Under the pieces are notes generated by a model. The model did not search any database. It saw only the letters and a program-made list of their open reading frames with translations, and was not told where the DNA came from. The translations under genes were made by a program, and so were the position numbers. Below are positions 33,954-42,246 of a DNA stretch of 49,863 nucleotides, piece after piece. Each line of letters begins with the position of its first letter. The first letter of the stretch is position 1. The DNA comes from an uncultured Bacteroides sp. (GTDB lineage Bacteria > Bacteroidota > Bacteroidia > Bacteroidales > Bacteroidaceae), in assembly GCF_910585845.1 (NCBI RefSeq), contig NZ_CAJUHF010000023.1, positions 1 to 49,863 of the forward strand, in the 5' to 3' direction.

Positions 33954-34580
33954 TCAGACAGCCACGTAGACCACTTTCTTGGTGTCGAAGAACTCTTCGT
34001 CGAAGTAGTTCTTCAGGTCGTACATGGTTGTTTTGTGTTTGAAAGGCATGGTTTCGTTGGCCAGCTCACCACCTTTCAGGCAAATCAATCCGTTGGGCAG
34101 GGCATTATGCTGTTCGGATGCGATGTTCTTGCGGATAATCTTCAGCAGGTCGGCAAGGGGCATCACAGCACGGCTGACGACAAAATCAAATTGCTGTTTC
34201 TCTTCTTCAGCGCGTGCATGGCGGAAGGTGACGTTCTTCAGCCCGATGCTATTTGCCACTTCCGTAGCTACGCGCACTTTCTTGCCGATGCTGTCGACAA
34301 GATGGAACTGCACTTCGGGAAACAAGATGGCAAGGGGGATGCCTGGAAAGCCGCCGCCAGTACCCAGATCCATGATACGTGTACCTGTCTTGAAGTGGAT
34401 GATCTGAGCTATTCCCAGCGAATGAAGTACGTGGTGTTCGTACAGGTTTTCGATATCCTTGCGGGATATGACGTTTATTTTTGAGTTCCAGTCCATATAG
34501 AGGTCGTAGAGGGCGGCAAACTGCTGCTTCTGCGTTTCTGTGAGGTCAGGGAAGTACTTTAGTATGATTTCCATGTTCAT
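33954..34580 (-). CDS. rsmG: 16S rRNA m7G527 methyltransferase
   Basis: RsmG methylates N7 of G527 in 16S rRNA. The 208-residue protein shows the SAM-binding motif IMDLGTGGGFPGIPLAILFP, the SRKDIENLYEHHVLHSL segment and FVVSRAVMPLADLL, all characteristic of the family. Length matches E. coli RsmG (207). It lies 17 nt downstream of the lipoprotein gene. Confidence 0.96.
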   Translation of the reverse strand: MNMEIILKYFPDLTETQKQQFAALYDLYMDWNSKINVISRKDIENLYEHHVLHSLGIAQIIHFKTGTRIMDLGTGGGFPGIPLAILFPEVQFHLVDSIGKKVRVATEVANSIGLKNVTFRHARAEEEKQQFDFVVSRAVMPLADLLKIIRKNIASEQHNALPNGLICLKGGELANETMPFKHKTTMYDLKNYFDEEFFDTKKVVYVAV

Positions 34581-34597
34581 AATGAATAAACCGTATA

Positions 34598-35485
34598 TTA
34601 ATTGTTGTATCTCACTTCGTTCAATACCATAGTGTCGTCGCTCAATAGATGGGACATGATTTCATAGGGCAGAGTGATCTCTATCGGTCCCATCACGTAG
34701 GGGGCAATTTCATAGATATTATAATAGAAAGTGATGCCTTTATCATTGAGGTAGAAGTTTTCGGTAGGTTCCAGGTTTCCGGTACTGGTGTATCCTAAGG
34801 CTTCCACTTCCTGGCGGGTGGCGACTTTATTGTCCGCCATGAGCTGGTTCCACAACAAATCGGTGAGCGCTTCCTCGTATTCATTTACAAAGAGGTCGTC
34901 CAGACGTATTGGACTTAGGGTATGCAGGTTGATGTTGAGGAAGGTGGACATATACATGCCATGCGCTCCTCCGGTATATTCGTTGTAGTCGATGCGGTAG
35001 ACCAGCAGGTGCTTCTTGTAGAGTTGCACGTGGCTTTCGATACCCCTGTAGTAGGAGTACCATGCCTGCATGGAAGAGGAATCCTCCTTTTCCGCTTCAT
35101 CTTTGGCATACATGGGTTCCAGGTCTTTCAGGTATTCTTTGATGTAGTTTTCCTTGTAGAGCCTGATGGCCTCGTTGGGACTGAGTGTCATGTATTTGTT
35201 ACCGAAAGATGCGGAGAGAAGGTAGTTGTTCAGGCTGTCTTTCAGTTTGTTGTCCGATGATGTGCTGACATAGGTGAAGTGTATGGCGATGTTACAACCA
35301 GGCTTTGCTGTATCGCCAAAGAGATGACCGACTTCATTTATCTGTATACTGTCGAACTCCAGCGCACCTGCGTTTCTGTTCACGGTGTTACTGCATGAAA
35401 ATAAAAAAACACTTGCCGTAAGTAGAATGACAAGTAGACTGACATATTGCTTTCCCATTTGCATTTTCTTAGTTAAATTCAACAT
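34598..35485 (-). CDS. DUF3298 (RsiV-like) lipoprotein
   Basis: The 295-residue protein has an N-terminal signal with a lipobox-like LFSC (Cys in FLFSCSNTV), then a DUF4163/DUF3298 pair recognised from the pattern YNEYTGGAHGMYMSTFLNIN and the C-terminal YEIAPYVMGPIEITLPYEIM. In Bacillus RsiV this domain binds lysozyme; many Bacteroidota homologues have no known ligand. In-frame ATGs at 35464 and 35458 are equally plausible starts. It is the first gene of the minus-strand cluster leading to gcvP. Confidence 0.8.
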   Translation of the reverse strand: MLNLTKKMQMGKQYVSLLVILLTASVFLFSCSNTVNRNAGALEFDSIQINEVGHLFGDTAKPGCNIAIHFTYVSTSSDNKLKDSLNNYLLSASFGNKYMTLSPNEAIRLYKENYIKEYLKDLEPMYAKDEAEKEDSSSMQAWYSYYRGIESHVQLYKKHLLVYRIDYNEYTGGAHGMYMSTFLNINLHTLSPIRLDDLFVNEYEEALTDLLWNQLMADNKVATRQEVEALGYTSTGNLEPTENFYLNDKGITFYYNIYEIAPYVMGPIEITLPYEIMSHLLSDDTMVLNEVRYNN

Positions 35486-35507
35486 TGCTCTTTGGTTTCG
35501 CTATCGA

Positions 35508-35515
35508 CAAATATA
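35508..35515 (-). promoter_or_regulatory. -7 element for the lipoprotein-rsmG-MBL-gcvP cluster
   Basis: On the minus strand TATATTTG is an exact -7 match, 22 nt upstream of the start at 35485. The -33 is unclear. Confidence 0.55.
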
Positions 35516-35622
35516 GAACATATTAACGAATAGAATGTATAAAAATAAAAAAATAATAAGAACAGATAGCTTTATTTCCCTATTTTTGTGTTATGTAATT
35601 GCTCTCTGGGGTATGTTGCAAC

Positions 35623-35652
35623 TTTGTTGCACGGCATATAATTCTATATTTG
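35623..35652 (+). promoter_or_regulatory. Promoter of the copper ATPase gene
   Basis: TTTG at 35623-35626 and TATATTTG at 35645-35652 are spaced 18 nt, a full consensus match. The leader is about 57 nt and contains a GGAG site close to the ATG. Confidence 0.75.
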
Positions 35653-35715
35653 CATCCTCTGCTGATGTACTCAGTGAGGTAACTTTATTAATCCACTAAA
35701 AAAGGAGAACTATTT

Positions 35716-37920
35716 ATGAAAACGAAAAAGCAGACGTTTCCTGTGCTGGGCATGCACTGTGCAGGCTGCGCCAATAATGTAGAAAGGACTGTCCGAAAAC
35801 TGGACGGCACGATAGAAGCATCGGTCAATTTCGCTTCCAATACATTGTCCGTTTCTTATGAGACAAGCAAACTGACCCCTCAGAAGATACGCGCGGCAGT
35901 GCAGGCTGCGGGTTATGATCTTATTGTCGGAGAGGAGTATGCCGAAGAGCGTCAAGAAGAGGAGCAACGTAAACACTATCGTCGTTTGAAGTTACGTGTG
36001 ATAGGAGCATGGATGTTTGCTTTCCCGCTGCTGTTACTTTCTATGCTCTTCATGCATGTGCCTCATTCCGGTGAGATACAGATGGTGCTTGCCGTTCCGG
36101 TACTGGTGTGCTTTGGTGCACCGTTCTATATCGGAGCATGGAAGCAGGCACGGCTGGGACGTAGCAATATGGATACGCTGGTGGCACTGAGTACGTCGAT
36201 CGCTTTTTTGTTCAGTGTATTTAATACCTTCTTCCCCAACTTCTGGTATAGCCGTGGGCTAGAACCTCATGTCTATTATGAGGCTACCGTGGTTATCATC
36301 GCTTTTGTCCTGACCGGTAAGCTGATGGAGGAGCGTGCCAAAGGAAATACTACTGTCGCTATCCGCAAACTGATGGGGCTGCAACCTAAGGTGGCACGTG
36401 TGCTTCGTGGCGGTAAAGAGCAGGACATCCCTTTGGAACAACTGAAGATTGATGATCTTGTCAGTGTCCGTCCCGGTGAGCGGATTCCGGTGGATGGCAG
36501 CTTGGTTGAGGGTGACTCTTACGTGGATGAGAGCATGATCAGCGGCGAGCCTATACCGGTGGGAAAACGGATTGGCTCGCACGTGCTTGCCGGCACCATC
36601 AATCAGAAGGGGAGCTTTGTTGTCCGTGCCGAAAAGGTGGGCGGAGAGACCGTGTTGGCACGCATCATACGTATGGTGCAAGAGGCGCAGGGCAGCAAGG
36701 CTCCCGTGCAACGTATTGTTGATAAGGTGACAGGCATCTTCGTGCCGGTTGTGTTAGGTCTGTCGATGCTGACTTTTTTGGTCTGGATGCTTTTCGGCGG
36801 GGTAGGGATGCTTTCACATGCTCTGCTTTCGGCTGTCTCCGTACTGGTGATAGCCTGTCCTTGTGCTCTGGGGCTTGCCACTCCTACTGCCCTGATGGTG
36901 GGTATAGGCAAGGCAGCTGACGAGCATATACTGATAAAGGATGCCGTGGCATTGGAGCAGATGCGTAAGGTGAACGTTGTAGTGCTGGATAAGACTGGCA
37001 CACTGACTGAAGGGCATCCCACAGTAGTCGGCTGGTTATGGGCGCATCGGGAGAATGAACAAGATAAAGCCGTACTTTTGGCTGCTGAACTCAAATCGGA
37101 GCATCCACTTGCCTATGCCATCGTAGCCGCATTGCAGGAAGAAGAGCGGATAGTGCCTGCTGTTTTGGACGGCTTTCAGAGTATTACGGGCAAAGGTATT
37201 AAAGTGTTCTGCCGACAGACGGAATACTGGGTGGGTAGCCATAAACTACTGAAAGATTACGACGTCACGCTGACCGATGCATTGGGCGAGGAATTGGCCC
37301 AGTATGCATCCGAGGGATGTAGCATTGTCTACTTTGGGCGGGAAAATGAACTTCTTGCGGTAGCAGCTATCAAGGACCGGATAAAGGAGACTTCTGCCGA
37401 AGCTGTCAGGGAACTTCGCAAGCAGGGTATTGAGGTCTATATGCTGACAGGCGATGGAGAACGGACCGCTTCCGCCGTTGCAGCGCAATTGGGAGACATC
37501 CGCTACGAAGCCGATGCACTGCCTGACGACAAAGAGGAGTTCGTGCACCAGTTGCAACTTCAGGGTAAGACAGTAGCTATGGTAGGTGACGGCATCAACG
37601 ATTCGCAGGCTTTGGCTCGTGCCGATGTCAGCGTGGCGATGGGCAAAGGAACCGACATAGCGATGGACGTGGCGATGGTTACTCTGATGACGTCTGATTT
37701 GCTCTTGTTGCCGAAGGCATTCAGCCTCTCCCGGCAGACCGTACGTCTGATCCATCAGAACCTCTTCTGGGCGTTCATCTACAACTTGATAGGTATTCCG
37801 GTAGCGGCAGGACTGCTCTATCCCGTCAATGGACTGCTATTGAATCCCATGCTGGCAAGTGCCGCTATGGCATTCTCCAGCTTTTCAGTGGTACTGAACA
37901 GTTTGCGGCTGAGAAACTAA
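35716..37920 (+). CDS. copA: Copper-translocating P-type ATPase
   Basis: CopA-type P1B-ATPases export Cu(I) from the cytoplasm using ATP. The 734-residue protein has one N-terminal heavy-metal domain (MHCAGC, Cys15 and Cys18), eight expected membrane spans and the actuator motif ISGEPIPV. The transmembrane metal motif is CPCALGLATPTALM (Cys381, Cys383), the phosphorylation site is DKTGT (Asp425), the nucleotide-binding motif is SEHPLAYAI, and the hinge is GDGINDSQAL. The single metal domain and the CPC motif favour copper over zinc. It has its own promoter and is followed by a MITE; no copper chaperone or regulator is adjacent, though an AraC gene lies just beyond on the other strand. Confidence 0.94.
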   Translation: MKTKKQTFPVLGMHCAGCANNVERTVRKLDGTIEASVNFASNTLSVSYETSKLTPQKIRAAVQAAGYDLIVGEEYAEERQEEEQRKHYRRLKLRVIGAWMFAFPLLLLSMLFMHVPHSGEIQMVLAVPVLVCFGAPFYIGAWKQARLGRSNMDTLVALSTSIAFLFSVFNTFFPNFWYSRGLEPHVYYEATVVIIAFVLTGKLMEERAKGNTTVAIRKLMGLQPKVARVLRGGKEQDIPLEQLKIDDLVSVRPGERIPVDGSLVEGDSYVDESMISGEPIPVGKRIGSHVLAGTINQKGSFVVRAEKVGGETVLARIIRMVQEAQGSKAPVQRIVDKVTGIFVPVVLGLSMLTFLVWMLFGGVGMLSHALLSAVSVLVIACPCALGLATPTALMVGIGKAADEHILIKDAVALEQMRKVNVVVLDKTGTLTEGHPTVVGWLWAHRENEQDKAVLLAAELKSEHPLAYAIVAALQEEERIVPAVLDGFQSITGKGIKVFCRQTEYWVGSHKLLKDYDVTLTDALGEELAQYASEGCSIVYFGRENELLAVAAIKDRIKETSAEAVRELRKQGIEVYMLTGDGERTASAVAAQLGDIRYEADALPDDKEEFVHQLQLQGKTVAMVGDGINDSQALARADVSVAMGKGTDIAMDVAMVTLMTSDLLLLPKAFSLSRQTVRLIHQNLFWAFIYNLIGIPVAAGLLYPVNGLLLNPMLASAAMAFSSFSVVLNSLRLRN

Positions 37921-37966
37921 ATCTTCTGCAACGCAAGAACCATATGGCATATCGCTGGAGTACTAA

Positions 37967-38150
37967 GAGCCTGTTTAAATTTTCTTCAAAAAGTTTTTTA
38001 TTCAGCTTCTTTTAAGTCTCTTTAGAGTTTCTTTTCGGTCTGTTTTCCTCTTTTTATTCGTCACATAGCCCGCTATGCTCCTCATAAAAACAGAAAAACA
38101 TCCTCAAAAAGAACTCTCAAAGGAAGGCTGAACAAAATTTAAACAGGCTC
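37967..38150. mobile_element. MITE copy 2 (184 bp), TSD TAA
   Basis: The flanks are TAA at 37964-37966 and 38151-38153, with terminal inverted repeat GAGCCTGTTTAAATTTT at both ends. It is inserted in the opposite orientation to copy 1. Its right end abuts the stop codon of the AraC-type gene: the TAG is built from TA of the duplicated target and G of the element. It also separates copA from that gene and could act as a bidirectional terminator because the arms fold into a long hairpin. Confidence 0.9.
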
Positions 38151-38989
38151 TAAGCATTTCTGTACTCCAGTGGGCTTATTCCCACGTATCTCTTGAAGTA
38201 TTTCCCGAAAAAAGAGGCACTGGGGAAGTTGAGCGAGTAGGCAATCTCCTGAATGGTCATGTCCGTAGACTTGAGCCGCGCCTTGACATCGGTGATGACT
38301 ACTTGCGAGATGATGTCGAGTGCATTTCTTCCTGTAACCTGCTTCACCGTGGTGCTGAGGTGCTGCAGAGAGATGCCCAGTTTGTCGGCATAGAACTGTG
38401 CGCGGCGTTCGATCATGTAATTCTCGATGACCAACTGCACGAACTTTTGGCATATTTCTTCTTTTCTACTTTTGGTTACAGTGTTCTGAGGGCGACGTGC
38501 ATAGAGCGTATTGATGCCAATCAATATGTTGTGGAGCGTACTTTGCGCCATAAGGGTATTGGTGGAGGTCGGAGTGGCAATGGATACGCGTGTGAGCAGT
38601 GCGAAGTAGTCGGTAAAGTAAGAAGCTATCTGGTCACTGATGCTGAGTATGGGGTTGTCCCATATTTTGGAGAATGAACCCATTGTAGCCTGTATCAGGT
38701 TGATTCCGTTGACACAGTGGGAGGAGAACCCGACGAAGCAAAGCCGTACTTTCTCTTTCTGTTCGTTGAGCTGGATGATGGCACCCGGCATCAGGATGAT
38801 CAGATCATTCTTCTTTATTTCATATTCCATCAGGTTGATGGATGCCGTGATCGTACCTTCGGTGCAAAGGGCGAGAATGAATGTTTTCAGTCGGCACGAC
38901 TGGCGGTAGAGATTCAGGATGTCTTCGGTGACGTCCGTCCATGCCAGCATTTCCACTGGCAGGTCCACTTGGGGAAAATTATATTTCAT
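38150..38989 (-). CDS. AraC-family transcriptional regulator
   Basis: The product of 279 residues has an N-terminal cupin-like sensing domain and a C-terminal AraC DNA-binding domain with two helix-turn-helix motifs (ADKLGISLQHLSTTVKQVTG and MTIQEIAYSLNFPSASFFGK), ending GISPLEYRNA. ATG 38989 is chosen: the exact -7 element TATATTTG (minus strand, 39011-39018) overlaps the alternative ATG at 39013, so that codon cannot be in the message. The target and ligand are unknown. It is convergent with copA and divergent from lipB. Confidence 0.9.
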   Translation of the reverse strand: MKYNFPQVDLPVEMLAWTDVTEDILNLYRQSCRLKTFILALCTEGTITASINLMEYEIKKNDLIILMPGAIIQLNEQKEKVRLCFVGFSSHCVNGINLIQATMGSFSKIWDNPILSISDQIASYFTDYFALLTRVSIATPTSTNTLMAQSTLHNILIGINTLYARRPQNTVTKSRKEEICQKFVQLVIENYMIERRAQFYADKLGISLQHLSTTVKQVTGRNALDIISQVVITDVKARLKSTDMTIQEIAYSLNFPSASFFGKYFKRYVGISPLEYRNA

Positions 38990-39010
38990 CTTTTTATTAT
39001 TTGCTGTCGG

Positions 39011-39046
39011 CAAATATACAGTTTTCTCTCTAAAATATTAATTTTG
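39011..39046. promoter_or_regulatory. Back-to-back -7 elements of the AraC gene and lipB
   Basis: Minus strand TATATTTG (39011-39018) serves the AraC gene and plus strand TAATTTTG (39039-39046) serves lipB. The lipB -7 ends 5 nt before its ATG, which predicts a leaderless or nearly leaderless message. The two promoters are close enough to compete. Confidence 0.6.
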
Positions 39047-39051
39047 CAGGC

Positions 39052-39711
39052 ATGAAACTAAGTGTTGAAGATTGGAATGTGATTCCGTATGCAGAGGCTT
39101 GGACCCGGCAGTCGGAATATTTCGAGACTCTCATCCGCGCCAAGGAGGCGGGACAGGAGTACACGAACCGTATCATCTTGTGCGAGCATCCGCATGTCTA
39201 CACCTTGGGGCGTAGTGGCCGCGAGGGAAACATGCTATTGGGTGAAAGGCAGTTGCAGGAGATGGGAGTTACGCTCTATCATATCGACAGAGGGGGAGAT
39301 ATTACCTATCATGGTCCGGGACAGTTGGTTTGTTACCCCATACTGAACTTGGAGGAGTTTTCGCTAGGGCTGAAAGAGTATGTGCATTTGCTGGAAGAGG
39401 CTGTGATCAGTGTGTGTGCATCGTATGGCATTTCTGCCGGACGGTTGGCAAAGGCTACCGGTGTGTGGCTGGAGACTGAGACGGTGCGGGCGCGTAAGAT
39501 TTGCGCTATTGGTGTGCGGAGCAGCCGTTTTGTTACCATGCACGGGTTGGCACTCAACGTGAATACCGATATGAGATACTTCGGTTATATCAATCCCTGC
39601 GGATTTGTAGACAAAGGAGTGACTTCGTTGCAACGCGAGCTGGGGAGAGAACTGCCGATGGCGGAAGTGAAAGAGAGAATGACAGAAGCGTTGCTTCGGT
39701 TGCTCGGCTAG
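39052..39711 (+). CDS. lipB: Octanoyl-[acyl-carrier] transferase (lipoate biosynthesis)
   Basis: LipB moves octanoyl groups from acyl carrier protein to lipoyl domains, including glycine cleavage H protein. The 219-residue product has RGGDITYHGPGQLVCYPIL, the catalytic lysine Lys149 in KICAIGVRSS and the catalytic cysteine Cys183 in INPCGFVDKG. All active-site positions are present. It has its own promoter and terminator. lipA is not in the window. Confidence 0.96.
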   Translation: MKLSVEDWNVIPYAEAWTRQSEYFETLIRAKEAGQEYTNRIILCEHPHVYTLGRSGREGNMLLGERQLQEMGVTLYHIDRGGDITYHGPGQLVCYPILNLEEFSLGLKEYVHLLEEAVISVCASYGISAGRLAKATGVWLETETVRARKICAIGVRSSRFVTMHGLALNVNTDMRYFGYINPCGFVDKGVTSLQRELGRELPMAEVKERMTEALLRLLG

Positions 39712-39737
39712 TGGAAGTTTTTTTGTTTACTTATGGT

Positions 39738-39787
39738 AAAGCCTGCCTTCGACGATTGTAGATATCGTCGATTGGCAGGCTTTTTTT
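39738..39787 (+). terminator. Terminator of lipB
   Basis: AAAGCCTGCC with GGCAGGCTTT, extended by CGACGAT with ATCGTCG, forms a long stem followed by a T run. It lies between the convergent lipB and S9 peptidase genes. Confidence 0.9.
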
Positions 39788-39795
39788 ATTTGAGT

Positions 39796-41979
39796 CTATT
39801 TTTTCAGCCAGCGGTCGAGCCACTCGAAGAAGGTACGTTGCCAGAGTACGCCGTTTTGCGGTTTCAGTACCCAGTGGTTTTCGTCGGGATAGATCAGCAG
39901 TTGGGCAGGAACTCCGCGCATCACTGCGGCGTCGAAGGCTGCCATTGCCTGGTTGGGCAGGATACGGTAGTCCTTCTCACCGTGGATGCAGAGTATGGGC
40001 GTGTCCCATTTATCCACAAACTTGTGCGGAGAGTTGGCGAAAGTGCGTTGCGCCGTAGCGTTGTCCTTTTCCCAGTACGCACCGCCCATGTCCCAGTTGG
40101 CAAACCATTTCTCCTCGGTTTCGAGATATTGCATTTCCATGTTGAAGATACCGTCGTGTGCAATGAAGGCCTTGAAACGTTTGTCGTGGTGTCCGGCAAG
40201 CCAGTAGACGGAGAATCCGCCGAAGCTGGCTCCCACGCATCCCAGGCGGTCGGCATCAACGAAGGGCTCTTTTGCCATTGCATCGATGGCGGTGAAGTAG
40301 TCTTTCATGCACTGTCCGCCGTAGTCACCGCTGATGGCTTCGTTCCATTCCACTCCGAAGCCGGGCAGACCGCGGCGGTTGGGTGCTACGATGATGTAGC
40401 CGTTGGCGGCCATGATCTGGAAGTTCCAACGGTAGCTCCAGAACTGGCTGACGGGGCTTTGTGGTCCTCCTTCGCAGAAGAGCAGGGTGGGGTACTTCTT
40501 GTTCGGGTCGAACTGCGGGGGATAGATGACCCAGGTGAGCATCTGTTTGCCGTCAGTGGTTTCCATCCAGCGGGGTTCTACTTTACCCATTTCGAGTTGG
40601 TCGTAGATGTGCTGGTTTTCGGTGGTCAGTTGTCGGGCGGGAGCGGGTTGTTCGCTGTCTGCCTGTACGGCAAATATCTCGTCGGCGGCACTCATGGAGT
40701 GGCGTTTGGCGATGAGGCTGTTGCCGCAAAGGGCGATTGAGGCGTAGTCGTACATACCCTGAGTCAGCGGACGTACGGTAGGTTCCTCTTTCGTGATGTC
40801 AGCGTGGTAGATGTGGGTCTCGCCGTGCCATACGCCGAGGAAATAGATCCCTTGCGAGTCTTTGTTCCAAAGGAAGGCATCGACGTTCGAGGGGAAGTTG
40901 CGTGCGTCTACTACGAAGCGTTTCTCACCAGTGGTGCGGTTCATTACGCACAGGCGGTTGAGGTCAGCTTCATATCCGTCGCGCTCCATACTCTGCCAAG
41001 CGATGTACTTTCCGTCGGGCGAATATTGAGGATTGGTATCGTAGCCCATGAACTCGTCGATGCTGTTCGGTTGTACACCGTCTCCGTTTTGGGCTGCGGC
41101 TTCTGTCTGGGTCTTGACATCCCGCTTACAGAGGTTGATGAAGCCGCCGCGCAAGAGATCGTATTCGTAGATGTCGGAGTCAGTGGAGATGGCATAGGCG
41201 AGGCCTGTCTTCATGCGGCAGGTGAAAGCCACCTTGTCCGATGCCGGGCTCCACGCCAGTTGTTCGATGCCGCCGAAGGGCTTCATCGGGCTTTCGTAGG
41301 GCAAGCCTTCGAGGATGTCTTTTGTATTGCTGATGGCATTGCCGTCAAAGTCGGCGATGAAGGGATGGGGGGCGGTGGTTACCCATTCATCCCAGTGTTT
41401 GTACATGAGGTCATCGACGATGATGCCTGTTGCCTGAGGCAGGTCGGGGTGCTTGTCGGCTGTGCTCTGCTTGGTTTTCACCTGAGCGATAAAGAGCAGT
41501 TTCTTTCCGTCGGGTGAGAAGGCGTAGCCCTCTATGTCGCCGTCGTACTGCGTCAGTTGTCGGCGTCCGCTGCCGTCCGGGTTCATTTCCCAGATCTGGC
41601 TGCTGCCGCTTTCGCTGGAGAGGAAGGCGAGTTTGGTGCCCCCCTTGATCCAGCTTATCTCACCTTCGCGGAAAGTGGTGTAGGTGAGCTGGCGGTTGTC
41701 GGTGCCGTCGGCGTTCATGAGGAAGATTTCGCTGTTGCTTTTGTTCTGTTCTACGCTGTAGTAGGATACGGTGTAGGCGATTTGTTTCTCGTCGGGCGAT
41801 ACGGCTACGCCGCCGATGCGTCCCATGGCCCAAAGGGCTTCGGGGGTCATGCGTTTGCCTTCAATCTGGATGTCCGACCGCTCGATGAGCGGTGTTCCTG
41901 CCTGTCCGGCATCTTTCGTTCCGCCGCATGAGGCAAATGTCATTGCTGCTGACATAAGCAATAGATTTACTGATTTCAT
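39796..41979 (-). CDS. S9 family peptidase (dipeptidyl/prolyl oligopeptidase type), lipoprotein
   Basis: The 727-residue protein has a lipoprotein signal (FASCGG, Cys at about 18) and a beta-propeller with repeated WD40-like strands (SPDEKQIAYT, SPDGKKLLFIA, SPDGKYIAWQS). A C-terminal alpha/beta hydrolase domain follows, with the triad Ser in GCVGASFGGFS, Asp in HGEKDYRILPNQ and His in PDENHWVLKP. The class removes dipeptides or cuts short peptides. It is probably in the periplasm or on the outer membrane. It is monocistronic, with a possible ~200-nt leader. Confidence 0.93.
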   Translation of the reverse strand: MKSVNLLLMSAAMTFASCGGTKDAGQAGTPLIERSDIQIEGKRMTPEALWAMGRIGGVAVSPDEKQIAYTVSYYSVEQNKSNSEIFLMNADGTDNRQLTYTTFREGEISWIKGGTKLAFLSSESGSSQIWEMNPDGSGRRQLTQYDGDIEGYAFSPDGKKLLFIAQVKTKQSTADKHPDLPQATGIIVDDLMYKHWDEWVTTAPHPFIADFDGNAISNTKDILEGLPYESPMKPFGGIEQLAWSPASDKVAFTCRMKTGLAYAISTDSDIYEYDLLRGGFINLCKRDVKTQTEAAAQNGDGVQPNSIDEFMGYDTNPQYSPDGKYIAWQSMERDGYEADLNRLCVMNRTTGEKRFVVDARNFPSNVDAFLWNKDSQGIYFLGVWHGETHIYHADITKEEPTVRPLTQGMYDYASIALCGNSLIAKRHSMSAADEIFAVQADSEQPAPARQLTTENQHIYDQLEMGKVEPRWMETTDGKQMLTWVIYPPQFDPNKKYPTLLFCEGGPQSPVSQFWSYRWNFQIMAANGYIIVAPNRRGLPGFGVEWNEAISGDYGGQCMKDYFTAIDAMAKEPFVDADRLGCVGASFGGFSVYWLAGHHDKRFKAFIAHDGIFNMEMQYLETEEKWFANWDMGGAYWEKDNATAQRTFANSPHKFVDKWDTPILCIHGEKDYRILPNQAMAAFDAAVMRGVPAQLLIYPDENHWVLKPQNGVLWQRTFFEWLDRWLKK

Positions 41980-42118
41980 ATTATGTATTAATTGGGTTAT
42001 TGTGTCACGGAGTTGGTTTTATTATCATAGGGTCAGTTCACTTTTCTTATTGGGCCATTTGTTTCTTTTTGTGGGAACGGTGTTTTCTTATATTAAAGGT
42101 TCGACTGTCCTGGCTTAT

Positions 42119-42189
42119 GGAGGCATCCGCTTTATATGTCCTGTCCGAAAGGAATGGCGGAATGCCTCCGGTTAGCTTTTGCAAAGATA
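42119..42189 (-). promoter_or_regulatory. Candidate -7 element and leader hairpin upstream of the S9 peptidase
   Basis: On the minus strand TATCTTTG (42182-42189) is an exact -7 match. Downstream, at 42119-42169, GGAGGCATCCGC pairs with GCGGAATGCCTCC (one bulge). The hairpin may instead terminate the MATE gene, whose stop is at 42247. Confidence 0.45.
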
Positions 42190-42246
42190 CGATAATAAAA
42201 TGATTTGGAGCCTCTTCGGGCTTGGATAAAATGCGGGATTACGCAC

